From CAZDUS01 sp964508705 (lineage in GTDB: Bacteria; Verrucomicrobiota; Kiritimatiellia; CAIKKV01; CAITUY01), in contig CAZDUS010000027.1 of the NCBI GenBank assembly GCA_964508705.1, forward strand, positions 1 to 26,700: DNA of 26,700 nt, in the 5' to 3' direction. How positions within the stretch are numbered: position 1 is the first letter of the stretch; each line of letters starts with the position of its first letter. Shown piece by piece: positions 15,729-22,934 of the stretch. Position numbers and translations under genes: made by a program. The notes under the pieces were generated by a model. It saw nothing but the letters and a program-made list of their open reading frames with translations. It was not told the DNA's origin and searched no databases.

Positions 15729-17072
15729 ATGAAAACCCAGAGCTCATATTTCTGCCGCCACTCTTTTTGTAGGCTCATCCTCACAGCCCTGCTGCTCGAG
15801 CCGCTGGCCGCGCTGCACGCGGCTGAAAGTGAACCCAAGGGTCAGATCCTTGCTTTTCCGGCTGCCGAGGGTCACGGAGCCTTTACGCGCGGCGGTCGAG
15901 GCGGGCGCGTGGTGCATGTCACGACGCTGAACAAACGCGGACCCGGCAGTCTGGCGTGGGCGATCAACGAAGTGAAGGAACCGCGCACCATCGTCTTCGA
16001 TGTGAGCGGCGTGATCGATTGCAACAACGAGATAGCGTTCACCATTACGCCGGAGAACGACCAAGTCACCATTGCAGGCGAGACTTCGCCGCACGGTGTC
16101 GCGGTTTACAATTATCGACGTTTCGATATGAGCGGAGAGGAAGTAATCCTGCGCTTTCTGCGTTTCCGTGGCACGCGCATTCACACCAACAATGATCCCG
16201 ACTGCCTGCTCATACGCAACGCGACGAACGTCATCGTGGACCACTGCTCGTTTGCCGGCGCATGCGATGAGACCATCAACACCGTTCGCAGTGAAAAGAT
16301 CACCCTGCAGTGGTGCGGTATCGACGCCTCACGCAAGGCGGAAGCTCACGCGGACTTCTTTGAGAACAACGGCCAGTGGCACAACTACGGCTCACTGCAC
16401 ACCCGCTCGAAGCACATCACCATCCATCACTGCCTCTACGTGCATCAGTCAAAACGCTGCCCGCTCACCGACGCCGTGTCGGATGTGGAGGCGATCAACA
16501 ACGTCATCTACAACTACTCGAACACGCAACAGACCTGGGGTGCGGAGGGAGCAGGGCTAACCATCGTGAACTGCCTCTTTAAACTCGGTCCCGATCGCCG
16601 CAAAAATGCCGTACCAGTAAAACCCAACGCAGCCGTCATCCGCGGCTGTGTCTCTCGTGAGGCCGACATGCGCCCCGGACCACCGGCTCCTGATCAAGGC
16701 CCGGAACCGAAGCTGAGCCTGTCCCGCATCGACACAGCCGAGGAAGCCTACACCCGGGTGCTTCAGCAAGCCGGAGCCTTGCCACACGATGCGACCAGCA
16801 CCTTCATGGTGACGGACACACGCGGAGGCACCGGTAAGCAAGGCTACGAGGACCGAATCGGTGCTGACCGCGACGTTTTGGAAAAAGCCACGCCCGTTTT
16901 ACCTGACAGCGATCAAGATGGCCTGCCCGATGAATGGGAACGCACACATCAACTTAATCGGTCCGATGCATCCGATGCGTCGCGCCTCACGCCAGACGGC
17001 TACACCGAACTTGAGCGCTACTGCCATCAACTTGCCGCGAGCCGAATCGAAGCCGCCATCCAGTCAAGATAA
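15729..17072 (+). CDS. Secreted pectate lyase-like protein (PL1-type beta-helix)
   Basis: A 447-residue exported protein. A signal peptide covers about 1-31 (hydrophobic LILTALLLEPLAALHA). The mature start LAFPAAEGHGAFTRGGRGG, then VVHVTTLN, GPGSLAWAI and RTIVFDVSGVI is the standard opening of PL1-type pectate lyases, which cleave polygalacturonate by beta-elimination using calcium. Beta-helix rungs follow, including VDHCSFAGACDETINT (170-185) and later HHCLY and NNVIYNY. Residues 393-404 (DSDQDGLPDEWE) form a calcium-binding EF/thrombospondin-3-like motif common at the C-terminus of such enzymes in PVC bacteria. The frame is open from 15684, but those 15 codons lie in a dispersed repeat, so ATG 15729 before the signal peptide is chosen. 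No strong Shine-Dalgarno is seen. Exact polysaccharide substrate is not known. Confidence 0.86.
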   Translation: MKTQSSYFCRHSFCRLILTALLLEPLAALHAAESEPKGQILAFPAAEGHGAFTRGGRGGRVVHVTTLNKRGPGSLAWAINEVKEPRTIVFDVSGVIDCNNEIAFTITPENDQVTIAGETSPHGVAVYNYRRFDMSGEEVILRFLRFRGTRIHTNNDPDCLLIRNATNVIVDHCSFAGACDETINTVRSEKITLQWCGIDASRKAEAHADFFENNGQWHNYGSLHTRSKHITIHHCLYVHQSKRCPLTDAVSDVEAINNVIYNYSNTQQTWGAEGAGLTIVNCLFKLGPDRRKNAVPVKPNAAVIRGCVSREADMRPGPPAPDQGPEPKLSLSRIDTAEEAYTRVLQQAGALPHDATSTFMVTDTRGGTGKQGYEDRIGADRDVLEKATPVLPDSDQDGLPDEWERTHQLNRSDASDASRLTPDGYTELERYCHQLAASRIEAAIQSR

Positions 17073-17153
17073 CTTGCTATTTACTGCCCGATCCTGCATA
17101 TGTCGCCCGCCAATACGGACTTTTGATTCATATTTTGCAGATTGGAATATAGT

Positions 17154-18713
17154 GTGATTGCTACATCAAGGCTTACGAAGCGATTCGGACCGGACATTTT
17201 ATTCGAGGACGTTTCCGTCCAATTTACGCCGGGCAACTGTTATGGACTGATCGGGGCCAACGGCTCGGGGAAATCCACCTTTATCAAGATTTTGGCGGGG
17301 CTCATTCCCGCCAGTCAGGGAGAAGTCACCATCGGTCGCGATTGTACGGTTGGGTATTTGCGACAGGATCACGCGGAATTCGACAATGTTTCGATCCTGG
17401 ACACGGTCTATATGGGGAACAAGAAACTTTGGGACCTCCATTTGGAACGCGAGGCGTTGTATTCAAAGTCAGACCTGACGGACGCTGAGCATGATCGCAG
17501 CGGAATGGTTGAAGATGAATTTGGCGAGGCGGGTGGTTACACGATGGAGGCGGATGCAGCAAAGCTGCTGGCAGGGCTTGGGTTTGCCGAAGACGTCTTT
17601 ACCAAGGAGATGTGTACCTTAAAGGGCGGGTTCAAGCTCAGGGTGTTGCTGGCCCAGGTTCTTTTTGCCCATCCCGATGTGCTTTTGCTGGATGAGCCGA
17701 CCAATCATCTGGATATGGAGTCCATCGAATGGCTGGTGGAATTGCTGAAGCGATATGAGGGGACGGTGGTTGTCATTTCGCATGACCGTTTCTTCCTGAA
17801 TCAGGTTTGCACGCACATTGCCGATCTGGACTATCATGAGATCCGTATGTTTACCGGGAACTATGATGATTTTACCATTGCGAGTCTGGAGGCAAGAGAG
17901 CTGAGGGAGAAGGCCAACAAGAAGATGGAGAAGCAAATCCATGAGCTAAAAACCTTCATTAGCCGGTTCAGCGCCAATGCCTCAAAAGCCAAGCAGGCGA
18001 CCTCGAGGCAGAAGTTGCTGGGCAAGATTGAGTTGGAAGAGGTAAAGCCCAGTTCGCGGGTGTCACCCTATATCCAATTTCATGCCAAGCGGAGACTCGG
18101 TGACAAAGTCATACAGGTTGACAACATCAGCAAGAGCTATGACTTGCCGCTGTTCAAGGATTTTTCGTGTAAGATTGATCCGAAGGAGAAAGTGGCGATT
18201 ATTGGCAAGAACGGGGTTGGGAAGACAACGTTACTCAAGATCCTGTGCGGTCTGTTGCGTCCGGATTCAGGTTCTGTGGTGTTTGGTGACACCCTTCAAT
18301 TCAGCGTATTCCCGCAGGATCCGGGAGAGCATCTTGACCCAAGTTCCCAGGCTATTAGCTGGTTGAAGCAGTTTTCGGAAGACAAGGATATTTCCGAGAC
18401 TGACTTGCGGGCCTTTATGGGGAGGATGTTGTTCAGCAAGGACGACGTATTCAAACCTATTCAGGTTCTGAGCGGTGGGGAGAAAGCCCGGCTCATTCTG
18501 GCCAAAATGATGCTGGAGAGCGGGAATGTACTGATTCTGGACGAGCCTACCAATCATTTGGATTTGGAATCCATCGAGGCGTTGAACTTTGCGCTTTCGA
18601 AAACCGGCTGTACGATTATTTTTGTCTCGCACGACCATCGGCTGATCGGGTCGCTGGCCACGCGGATATTGGAAATCAAGGACGGGGAAGTGCTGGATCG
18701 TTCCTGCGTCTGA
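17154..18713 (+). CDS. ABC-F family ATPase, YbiT type
   Basis: A 519-residue soluble protein with two ABC ATPase domains and no membrane segments, the ABC-F layout; members bind the ribosome and relieve translation stalls. Walker A motifs are GANGSGKS (34-41) and GKNGVGKT (351-358); both Walker B/D-loops read LLDEPTNHLD or LILDEPTNHLD; the second signature is LSGGEKARL (from 439). The first signature is LKGGFKLR instead of LSGG. The inter-domain linker contains SRFSANASKAKQATSRQ, typical of YbiT/Uup-like members. Overall sequence follows E. coli YbiT closely from memory. The start is a GTG at 17154 (GGA at 17144-17146); TTG at 17142 is the alternative. It is followed after 43 bases by a tRNA-modifying enzyme, so both may be one translation-related operon. 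Confidence 0.93.
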   Translation: MIATSRLTKRFGPDILFEDVSVQFTPGNCYGLIGANGSGKSTFIKILAGLIPASQGEVTIGRDCTVGYLRQDHAEFDNVSILDTVYMGNKKLWDLHLEREALYSKSDLTDAEHDRSGMVEDEFGEAGGYTMEADAAKLLAGLGFAEDVFTKEMCTLKGGFKLRVLLAQVLFAHPDVLLLDEPTNHLDMESIEWLVELLKRYEGTVVVISHDRFFLNQVCTHIADLDYHEIRMFTGNYDDFTIASLEARELREKANKKMEKQIHELKTFISRFSANASKAKQATSRQKLLGKIELEEVKPSSRVSPYIQFHAKRRLGDKVIQVDNISKSYDLPLFKDFSCKIDPKEKVAIIGKNGVGKTTLLKILCGLLRPDSGSVVFGDTLQFSVFPQDPGEHLDPSSQAISWLKQFSEDKDISETDLRAFMGRMLFSKDDVFKPIQVLSGGEKARLILAKMMLESGNVLILDEPTNHLDLESIEALNFALSKTGCTIIFVSHDHRLIGSLATRILEIKDGEVLDRSCV

Positions 18714-18756
18714 CAGGGAATAGACATTGAAAGTTCAGGAAAGTGAAGAGCGGGTG

Positions 18757-19725
18757 ATGCCGAATGCCGATTCCGCTGTCGGATGCCTGATGTTGGCGCC
18801 GATTCGCGGCGTTACGGACGTTGTCTATCGCAATGCCTATGCCGCCTGTTTTAGCGGCATTGATTGCGCTCTGGCGCCATTTTTTCAGCTTCGGCAAGGG
18901 CATCCATTAAGGGAGGGTGAATTAAGGCAGGTTGTCTTGGAGAACAACCGGGCGATGCGCACGATTCCGCAGGTGCTGACACATCATGCTCCGACGTTTT
19001 CCATGGCGTTGCGCGAGTTGAAAGAGGCGGGGCATGAGGAGGTAAATTGGAACCTTGGATGTCCTTATCCAACGGTGGCAGGGCGTGGTCGTGGGGCGGG
19101 GCTGCTTCCTGATGCGACACGCATCGACGCGATCCTGGACGAAGTCATGAGCAAGACGCCGGTTCGGTTGTCTGTGAAGATGAGGCTGGGATATCATGAT
19201 CCGGATGAATTTCGGGCGGTCATTGAAGTGCTGAACCAGTACCCGCTGGATAAGGTGATCCTGCATCCACGAACAGCAGACCAGATGTACGATGGGATCG
19301 TGGATGTTGGTCGGGCCAGAGAAGCGATGCAGTTGTGCCGACATCCTTTTGTTTTCAATGGGGATATTGCCTCTGCTGAAGGATTTCATGACTTAAGGAA
19401 GAATGTTCCAGGGATAGCGGCATGGATGCTGGGGCGTGGAGTGTTGAAGAATCCTTTTCTGCCTGCACTGATCACGGGGGTTCCGCTGCCTCCGCCTGAT
19501 GTGCGTCGCCAGCTGCTGGTTAAATTTCACGCAATGCTGTTTGAAGGATATGGTCAATGGTTAAGCGGGCCCCGGCACCGATTGGACAAGATGATGGAGC
19601 AGTGGGAGTATCTGGCCCATGCCTTTGCTGATCCACAATCGGTATACATGCGTATCCGGCGTAGTCATATTGGAACCTATGAGAGGGTCATCGAGGGGAT
19701 CTTTGAGCAAGGTGATTGTCCATGA
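18757..19725 (+). CDS. tRNA-dihydrouridine synthase (Dus family)
   Basis: A 322-residue flavoenzyme that reduces uridine to dihydrouridine in tRNA using FMN and NADPH. Visible signatures are LMLAPIRGVTD at the N-terminus, WNLGCPYPTVAGRGRGAGLL (the GCP cysteine is the expected catalytic acid), SVKMRLGY, ILHPRTADQMY and VFNGDI followed by MLGRGVLKNPF for phosphate binding. Length and order resemble DusC-type proteins; the exact target position in tRNA cannot be told. ATG 18757 has GAAGAG at 18745-18750; an in-frame TTG at 18727 with AGGGAA six bases upstream is nearly as good and would add ten residues. It probably shares a transcript with the upstream ABC-F gene. Confidence 0.92.
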   Translation: MPNADSAVGCLMLAPIRGVTDVVYRNAYAACFSGIDCALAPFFQLRQGHPLREGELRQVVLENNRAMRTIPQVLTHHAPTFSMALRELKEAGHEEVNWNLGCPYPTVAGRGRGAGLLPDATRIDAILDEVMSKTPVRLSVKMRLGYHDPDEFRAVIEVLNQYPLDKVILHPRTADQMYDGIVDVGRAREAMQLCRHPFVFNGDIASAEGFHDLRKNVPGIAAWMLGRGVLKNPFLPALITGVPLPPPDVRRQLLVKFHAMLFEGYGQWLSGPRHRLDKMMEQWEYLAHAFADPQSVYMRIRRSHIGTYERVIEGIFEQGDCP

Positions 19726-19738
19726 ATGAAAATCGGCG

Positions 19739-19915
19739 ATGACAAGCCGATCCCTGTTAACGTTAAGAGAAACAGCGCGTCAAGCCGCGCTGGAGAAAAG
19801 TGGCGTCGAGCTACAGCACTCCAAAAAGCTCATGCAACCTCAGGAGGTTTTTGTTGACGTTGTGATGACTATCTCCTTGGATATGACTGATCATATTCTG
19901 GATTCTGAATCCTGA
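19739..19915 (+). CDS. Possible small protein of 58 residues, unknown
   Basis: An open frame starts 13 bases after the dus stop codon. It begins MTSRSLLTLRETARQAALEK and continues with a hydrophobic/acidic stretch (EVFVDVVMTISLDMTDHI). The amino-acid mix looks protein-like and helical rather than random. Its last codons and stop lie inside the dispersed repeat at 19895-19922, so the C-terminus may be a repeat-truncated remnant of a longer gene. No Shine-Dalgarno is evident. It matches no family I recognise. It could equally be non-coding spacer. Confidence 0.3.
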   Translation: MTSRSLLTLRETARQAALEKSGVELQHSKKLMQPQEVFVDVVMTISLDMTDHILDSES

Positions 19916-19922
19916 CTTCTGG
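19895..19922 (-). repeat. 28-bp dispersed repeat, copy 2 (inverted)
   Basis: The reverse complement of this stretch matches 2292-2319 at 25 of 28 bases, ending in the identical 16-mer ATTCAGAATCCAGAAT. It lies 21 bases upstream of the FNR-type box of the ferredoxin-like gene. Confidence 0.75.
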
Positions 19923-19943
19923 ATAACTTCATCTTTGTTTTTC

Positions 19944-19983
19944 TTGATCCACATCAAGGACGTGGTGGTACTCATGGTATATT
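19944..19983 (+). promoter_or_regulatory. FNR/HcpR-type box and promoter of the ferredoxin-like gene
   Basis: TTGATCCACATCAAGG at 19944 is a perfect TTGAT-N4-ATCAA box. A -10-like TATATT follows at 19978-19983 with the same spacing (box centre to -10 start 27.5 bases, versus 28.5 at hcp). The inferred transcription start near 19990 gives a leader of about 23 bases. Both promoters share the extended ATCAAGG on the downstream side. No -35 hexamer is evident, consistent with activator dependence. Confidence 0.75.
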
Positions 19984-20012
19984 CTGGTTGCAGATAAAGA
20001 GGAGATAGCATC

Positions 20013-20855
20013 ATGAAACGTAAGATCATTAATATCGACGAAGCGAAATGTACCGGTTGTGCCTTGTGTATCCCAAATTGCCCGGAAGGAGCGATTCAGA
20101 TCCTTGATGGCAAAGCGCGTTTGGTTAGCGATTTGATGTGTGATGGACTTGGCGCCTGCCTTGGGCATTGCCCCGAGGGTGCCATTACCATTGAGGAGCG
20201 GGAGGCGGAAGCTTATGACGAAGCGAAGGTCATGGTGAATATCGTCAAGGCGGGGCCGAATACCATTAAGGCGCATTTGGAGCATCTGCGTGATCATCAG
20301 CAAATGGAGTATCTGGCGATAGCGGTCGGGTATCTTGAGCAACACGGGATTGCTAATCCGATGGCGAAGGCGGGGAGCAGGGGTGATGCGGTTCACACGG
20401 GATGTCCGGGGAGCCGGGCAATGCAATTGAAGAGTAAGCCGCAAGCAGAGGAAGTGGCGACGGGAACAAGGCCGTCGCAGTTGACGCACTGGCCGATCCA
20501 GTTGCATCTACTGGGGCCCCAGGCGCCGCATTATCAGGGAAGTGACCTGTTGTTGGCGGCGGATTGCACGGCGTTTGCACTAGGTGAGTTCCACAAGGAC
20601 TATCTGAAGGGGAAGACGCTGGCAATCGCCTGTCCGAAATTGGATTCGGAGCAGGAAATCTATGTGGAGAAGATTCAGGCTTTGATTGATGTGGCCAAGA
20701 TCAACACGTTGACGGTGATGATCATGCAGGTGCCGTGCTGTGGCGGTTTGCTGAGATTGGCGCAGAAGGCGGCGGCTCAGGCGAAGCGGAAGGTGCCGGT
20801 CAAGTGTGTGGTGGTTGGTCTGGACGGAGGCATTCTGAGGGAGGATTGGGTGTAG
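20013..20855 (+). CDS. Ferredoxin-like Fe-S protein associated with Hcp (FrdX-type)
   Basis: A 280-residue cytoplasmic protein. The N-terminus has ferredoxin motifs: C13-x2-C16-x2-C19-x3-C23 followed by C43-x5-C49-x3-C53 (MCDGLGACLGHCPEGAI). The second motif has leucine at the place of the usual second cysteine (residue 46), so the second cluster may be [3Fe-4S] or use another ligand; I recall CDGLGAC as a family trait. The C-terminal half has LLLAADCTAFALGEFH, LAIACPKLD and VPCCGG, further cysteine-containing motifs of this family. Such proteins are described as co-regulated with hcp by HcpR and are plausible electron donors. AAAGAGGAG (19996-20004) sits 8 bases before the ATG. The promoter carries an FNR-type box matching that of hcp. 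A cupin gene follows after 137 bases. Confidence 0.88.
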   Translation: MKRKIINIDEAKCTGCALCIPNCPEGAIQILDGKARLVSDLMCDGLGACLGHCPEGAITIEEREAEAYDEAKVMVNIVKAGPNTIKAHLEHLRDHQQMEYLAIAVGYLEQHGIANPMAKAGSRGDAVHTGCPGSRAMQLKSKPQAEEVATGTRPSQLTHWPIQLHLLGPQAPHYQGSDLLLAADCTAFALGEFHKDYLKGKTLAIACPKLDSEQEIYVEKIQALIDVAKINTLTVMIMQVPCCGGLLRLAQKAAAQAKRKVPVKCVVVGLDGGILREDWV

Positions 20856-20992
20856 GGGGGGGTGGGGTAGACGTAAAGCGTGAGACGTGAAGGGTTCAGG
20901 GTTCAGGCAATGTATGGGGAGATGCTTCGACAAGAAGAACGAGAAAGAGTCAAAAAATCAGGGTGAGACACAAGAATAAACGGGAGATGAAG

Positions 20993-21319
20993 ATGAGTAA
21001 TTTGGATGACTATAAAGGGAAAGTGATTGAACTGGCGGGCGGGGTGGAGGTGGCGGCGGGGTCGGTGGTTAGCAAGACGATATTGGACAAGAAGACTGGT
21101 ACGTTGACGTTGTTCGCTTTTGACAAAGGGCAGGGGCTGAGCGAGCACACGTCACCCTATGACGCCACGGTTCAGATTGTGGAAGGGGAGGCGGAGCTGG
21201 TGGTGGGCGGGACGCCCAACCGGGTCAAGGCGGGGCAACTATTCATCATGCCTGCCAATGTGCCGCATTCCGTCCGCGCCGTGGAGCGGTTCAAGATGCT
21301 GTTGATTATGATCCGGTGA
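20993..21319 (+). CDS. Small cupin-domain protein
   Basis: A 108-residue single-domain cupin. Motif 1 is reduced (EHTSPYDATVQIVEGEAELVVGG from residue 51; E51 and H52 present, second His absent) and motif 2 is GQLFIMPANVPHSVRA with H92. Small cupins of this SKTILDKKTGTLTLFAFDKG type are common in anaerobes and of unknown function; metal or ligand binding is likely. A GTG start at 20963 exists, but ATG 20993 with GGGAG (20982-20986) six bases before it is preferred. It lies downstream of the ferredoxin-like gene on the same strand and 9 bases before the helicase gene, so it may be transcribed with both. The 137-base upstream spacer holds only repeat words such as GGGTTCAGGGTTCAGG. Confidence 0.88.
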   Translation: MSNLDDYKGKVIELAGGVEVAAGSVVSKTILDKKTGTLTLFAFDKGQGLSEHTSPYDATVQIVEGEAELVVGGTPNRVKAGQLFIMPANVPHSVRAVERFKMLLIMIR

Positions 21320-21328
21320 GGTCGTATA

Positions 21329-22846
21329 TTGCATGGCCTTATGGTTCAACGACTTATTCAAAAGATAAAGCATCACCTCAAACGGTTAAGCGGCAAGGCG
21401 AGCCCTGTGAAGCCAGCGGCGGTTCCTGCGGCAGGCAAGTCTACGACTCGCCCAAAACCACACGCTGAACGGCGGCATGTGCCGGAGCGCAAACATGTCA
21501 GCACTTCGCAACGTCCGGTGGAGCGTCAGAAATCATGGTCCCCGTCGGATTATGTGATTCCACCGGCGGAGGGGAAGACGCGGTTCTCTGATCTTGGGAT
21601 GCCTGACGTCATTCTCCATGCGGTGGCTGATTTGGAGTTCAAGTATTGCACGCCGGTGCAGGCCATGGCAATTCCGCCAGCACTGGAAGGGCGAGACATT
21701 GCCGGCAAAGCGCAAACTGGAACCGGAAAGACGGCGGCGTTTCTGGTGGCGGTGTTTACGCATTTTCTCCGTAATCCGCGGAAGGCGCCCGGCAAGCATG
21801 GGGCCCCACGAGCTCTCATCCTGGCGCCGACCCGTGAGCTGGTCATCCAGATTGAAAGCGACGCTCAAGATATCGGCAAGTATTGCGGGCTAAAGGTGTT
21901 CGGTGTTTATGGCGGCATGGATTACGACAAGCAACAGAAGCAACTTCTAACATCCAGCCCTGATGTACTTGTGGCCACGCCGGGGCGATTGCTTGATTTT
22001 CGCCGAGGGGGAGTGGTGGATTTAAGCCGCGTGGAAGTGCTGGTGATCGACGAGGCCGATCGTATGCTGGATATGGGGTTCATTCCGGACGTAAGGACGA
22101 TTGTGTATTCCACGCCGCCCAAGGACAAGCGGCAGACGCTTCTTTTTAGCGCGACCTTGACGGATGACATCCTGAGGCTGGCTTCCCGCTGGATGAAAGA
22201 GCCCGTCATGATTGAGATTGAGGCCGAGACCGTGACGGTGGATGCCATCAAGCAGGTGGTGTACACGGTTCCGTCCGACAAGAAGTTCGCGTTGTTTTTT
22301 AATTTACTGAAAAGAGATAATCCGGAGCGGGTGCTGATGTTCTGCAACCGGCGCGATGAGACTGAGCGAGTGATGTACCAGATGGCGCGTTATGGTATTA
22401 ATGCGGCGTTGCTATCGGGAGCGGTGCCACAGAAGAAGCGATTGCAGGTTTTGGAGGGGTTTCGCGCGGGGACGATCCGGGTACTGGTGGCAACCGATGT
22501 GGCCGGCCGCGGCCTGCATGTGGATGGGATCAGTCATGTGATCAATTATGACATTCCCTTGGATGCCGAGGATTATGTGCATCGCATTGGGCGTACGGGG
22601 CGGGCAGGGGCGGATGGGATAGCCTACACATTCGCGTGTGAAAACGCGGCGTTCACGATGCCGGAGATTGAGAAATATATCGGGCGGTCGTTGGACTACG
22701 AGAATCCCGAGCCGGCGTTGCTTGTGCTGCCTTCGCCGACGCATGCGGCCCCTCGCATGGAGCGTCCGCCGGAGCGACGGCCAGCCTGTAACGCAGGTCG
22801 TGGTGCGCCGCGCGGTCGGTATGGGGCGTCGCGAGCACGGCGGTAA
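21329..22846 (+). CDS. DEAD-box ATP-dependent RNA helicase (RhlB/RhlE type)
   Basis: A 505-residue helicase that unwinds structured RNA, cytoplasmic. All motifs are present: Q motif with Q111 (TPVQAMAIPP), Walker A AQTGTGKT (128-135), PTREL (168-171 region), TPGRL, DEAD (241-244), SAT (274-276), FCNRRDETE, ATDVAGRGLHV and HRIGRTGR. The first 80 residues and the last 50 are basic and rich in Arg, Pro and Lys, resembling the RNA-binding tails of RhlB-like proteins. The start is a TTG at 21329 with GTGAGG about 7 bases upstream, which includes the cupin stop region; ATG 21341 is possible but lacks a ribosome site. Very close to the cupin, so translational coupling is likely. Stress or cold-linked expression is plausible but not shown. 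Confidence 0.95.
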   Translation: MHGLMVQRLIQKIKHHLKRLSGKASPVKPAAVPAAGKSTTRPKPHAERRHVPERKHVSTSQRPVERQKSWSPSDYVIPPAEGKTRFSDLGMPDVILHAVADLEFKYCTPVQAMAIPPALEGRDIAGKAQTGTGKTAAFLVAVFTHFLRNPRKAPGKHGAPRALILAPTRELVIQIESDAQDIGKYCGLKVFGVYGGMDYDKQQKQLLTSSPDVLVATPGRLLDFRRGGVVDLSRVEVLVIDEADRMLDMGFIPDVRTIVYSTPPKDKRQTLLFSATLTDDILRLASRWMKEPVMIEIEAETVTVDAIKQVVYTVPSDKKFALFFNLLKRDNPERVLMFCNRRDETERVMYQMARYGINAALLSGAVPQKKRLQVLEGFRAGTIRVLVATDVAGRGLHVDGISHVINYDIPLDAEDYVHRIGRTGRAGADGIAYTFACENAAFTMPEIEKYIGRSLDYENPEPALLVLPSPTHAAPRMERPPERRPACNAGRGAPRGRYGASRARR

Positions 22847-22869
22847 GGCAATTTGTTTGTGATTTCCCG

Positions 22870-22923
22870 TTGACCCGGTGCTTCATTCTGATTTAATGCG
22901 CCTCCTATTTAATTAATTAAATA
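22870..22923 (+). promoter_or_regulatory. Sigma-70-like promoter and 18-bp palindrome
   Basis: TTGACC (22870-22875), a 16-base spacer and TTTAAT (22892-22897) form a plausible sigma-70-type promoter for the secreted-protein gene. Just downstream, TATTTAATTAATTAAATA (22906-22923) is a perfect 18-bp palindrome right before the ribosome site. It could be an operator or an RNA hairpin in the leader; its AT-only content makes chance symmetry more likely than for mixed sequence. Confidence 0.5.
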
Positions 22924-22934
22924 TGGAGATGCGC

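Noticed and set aside
17074..17102. TTGCTA-N17-CATATG as a promoter of the ABC-F gene
   Set aside because: The -10 matches the consensus at only three of six positions, so it is not distinguishable from chance.
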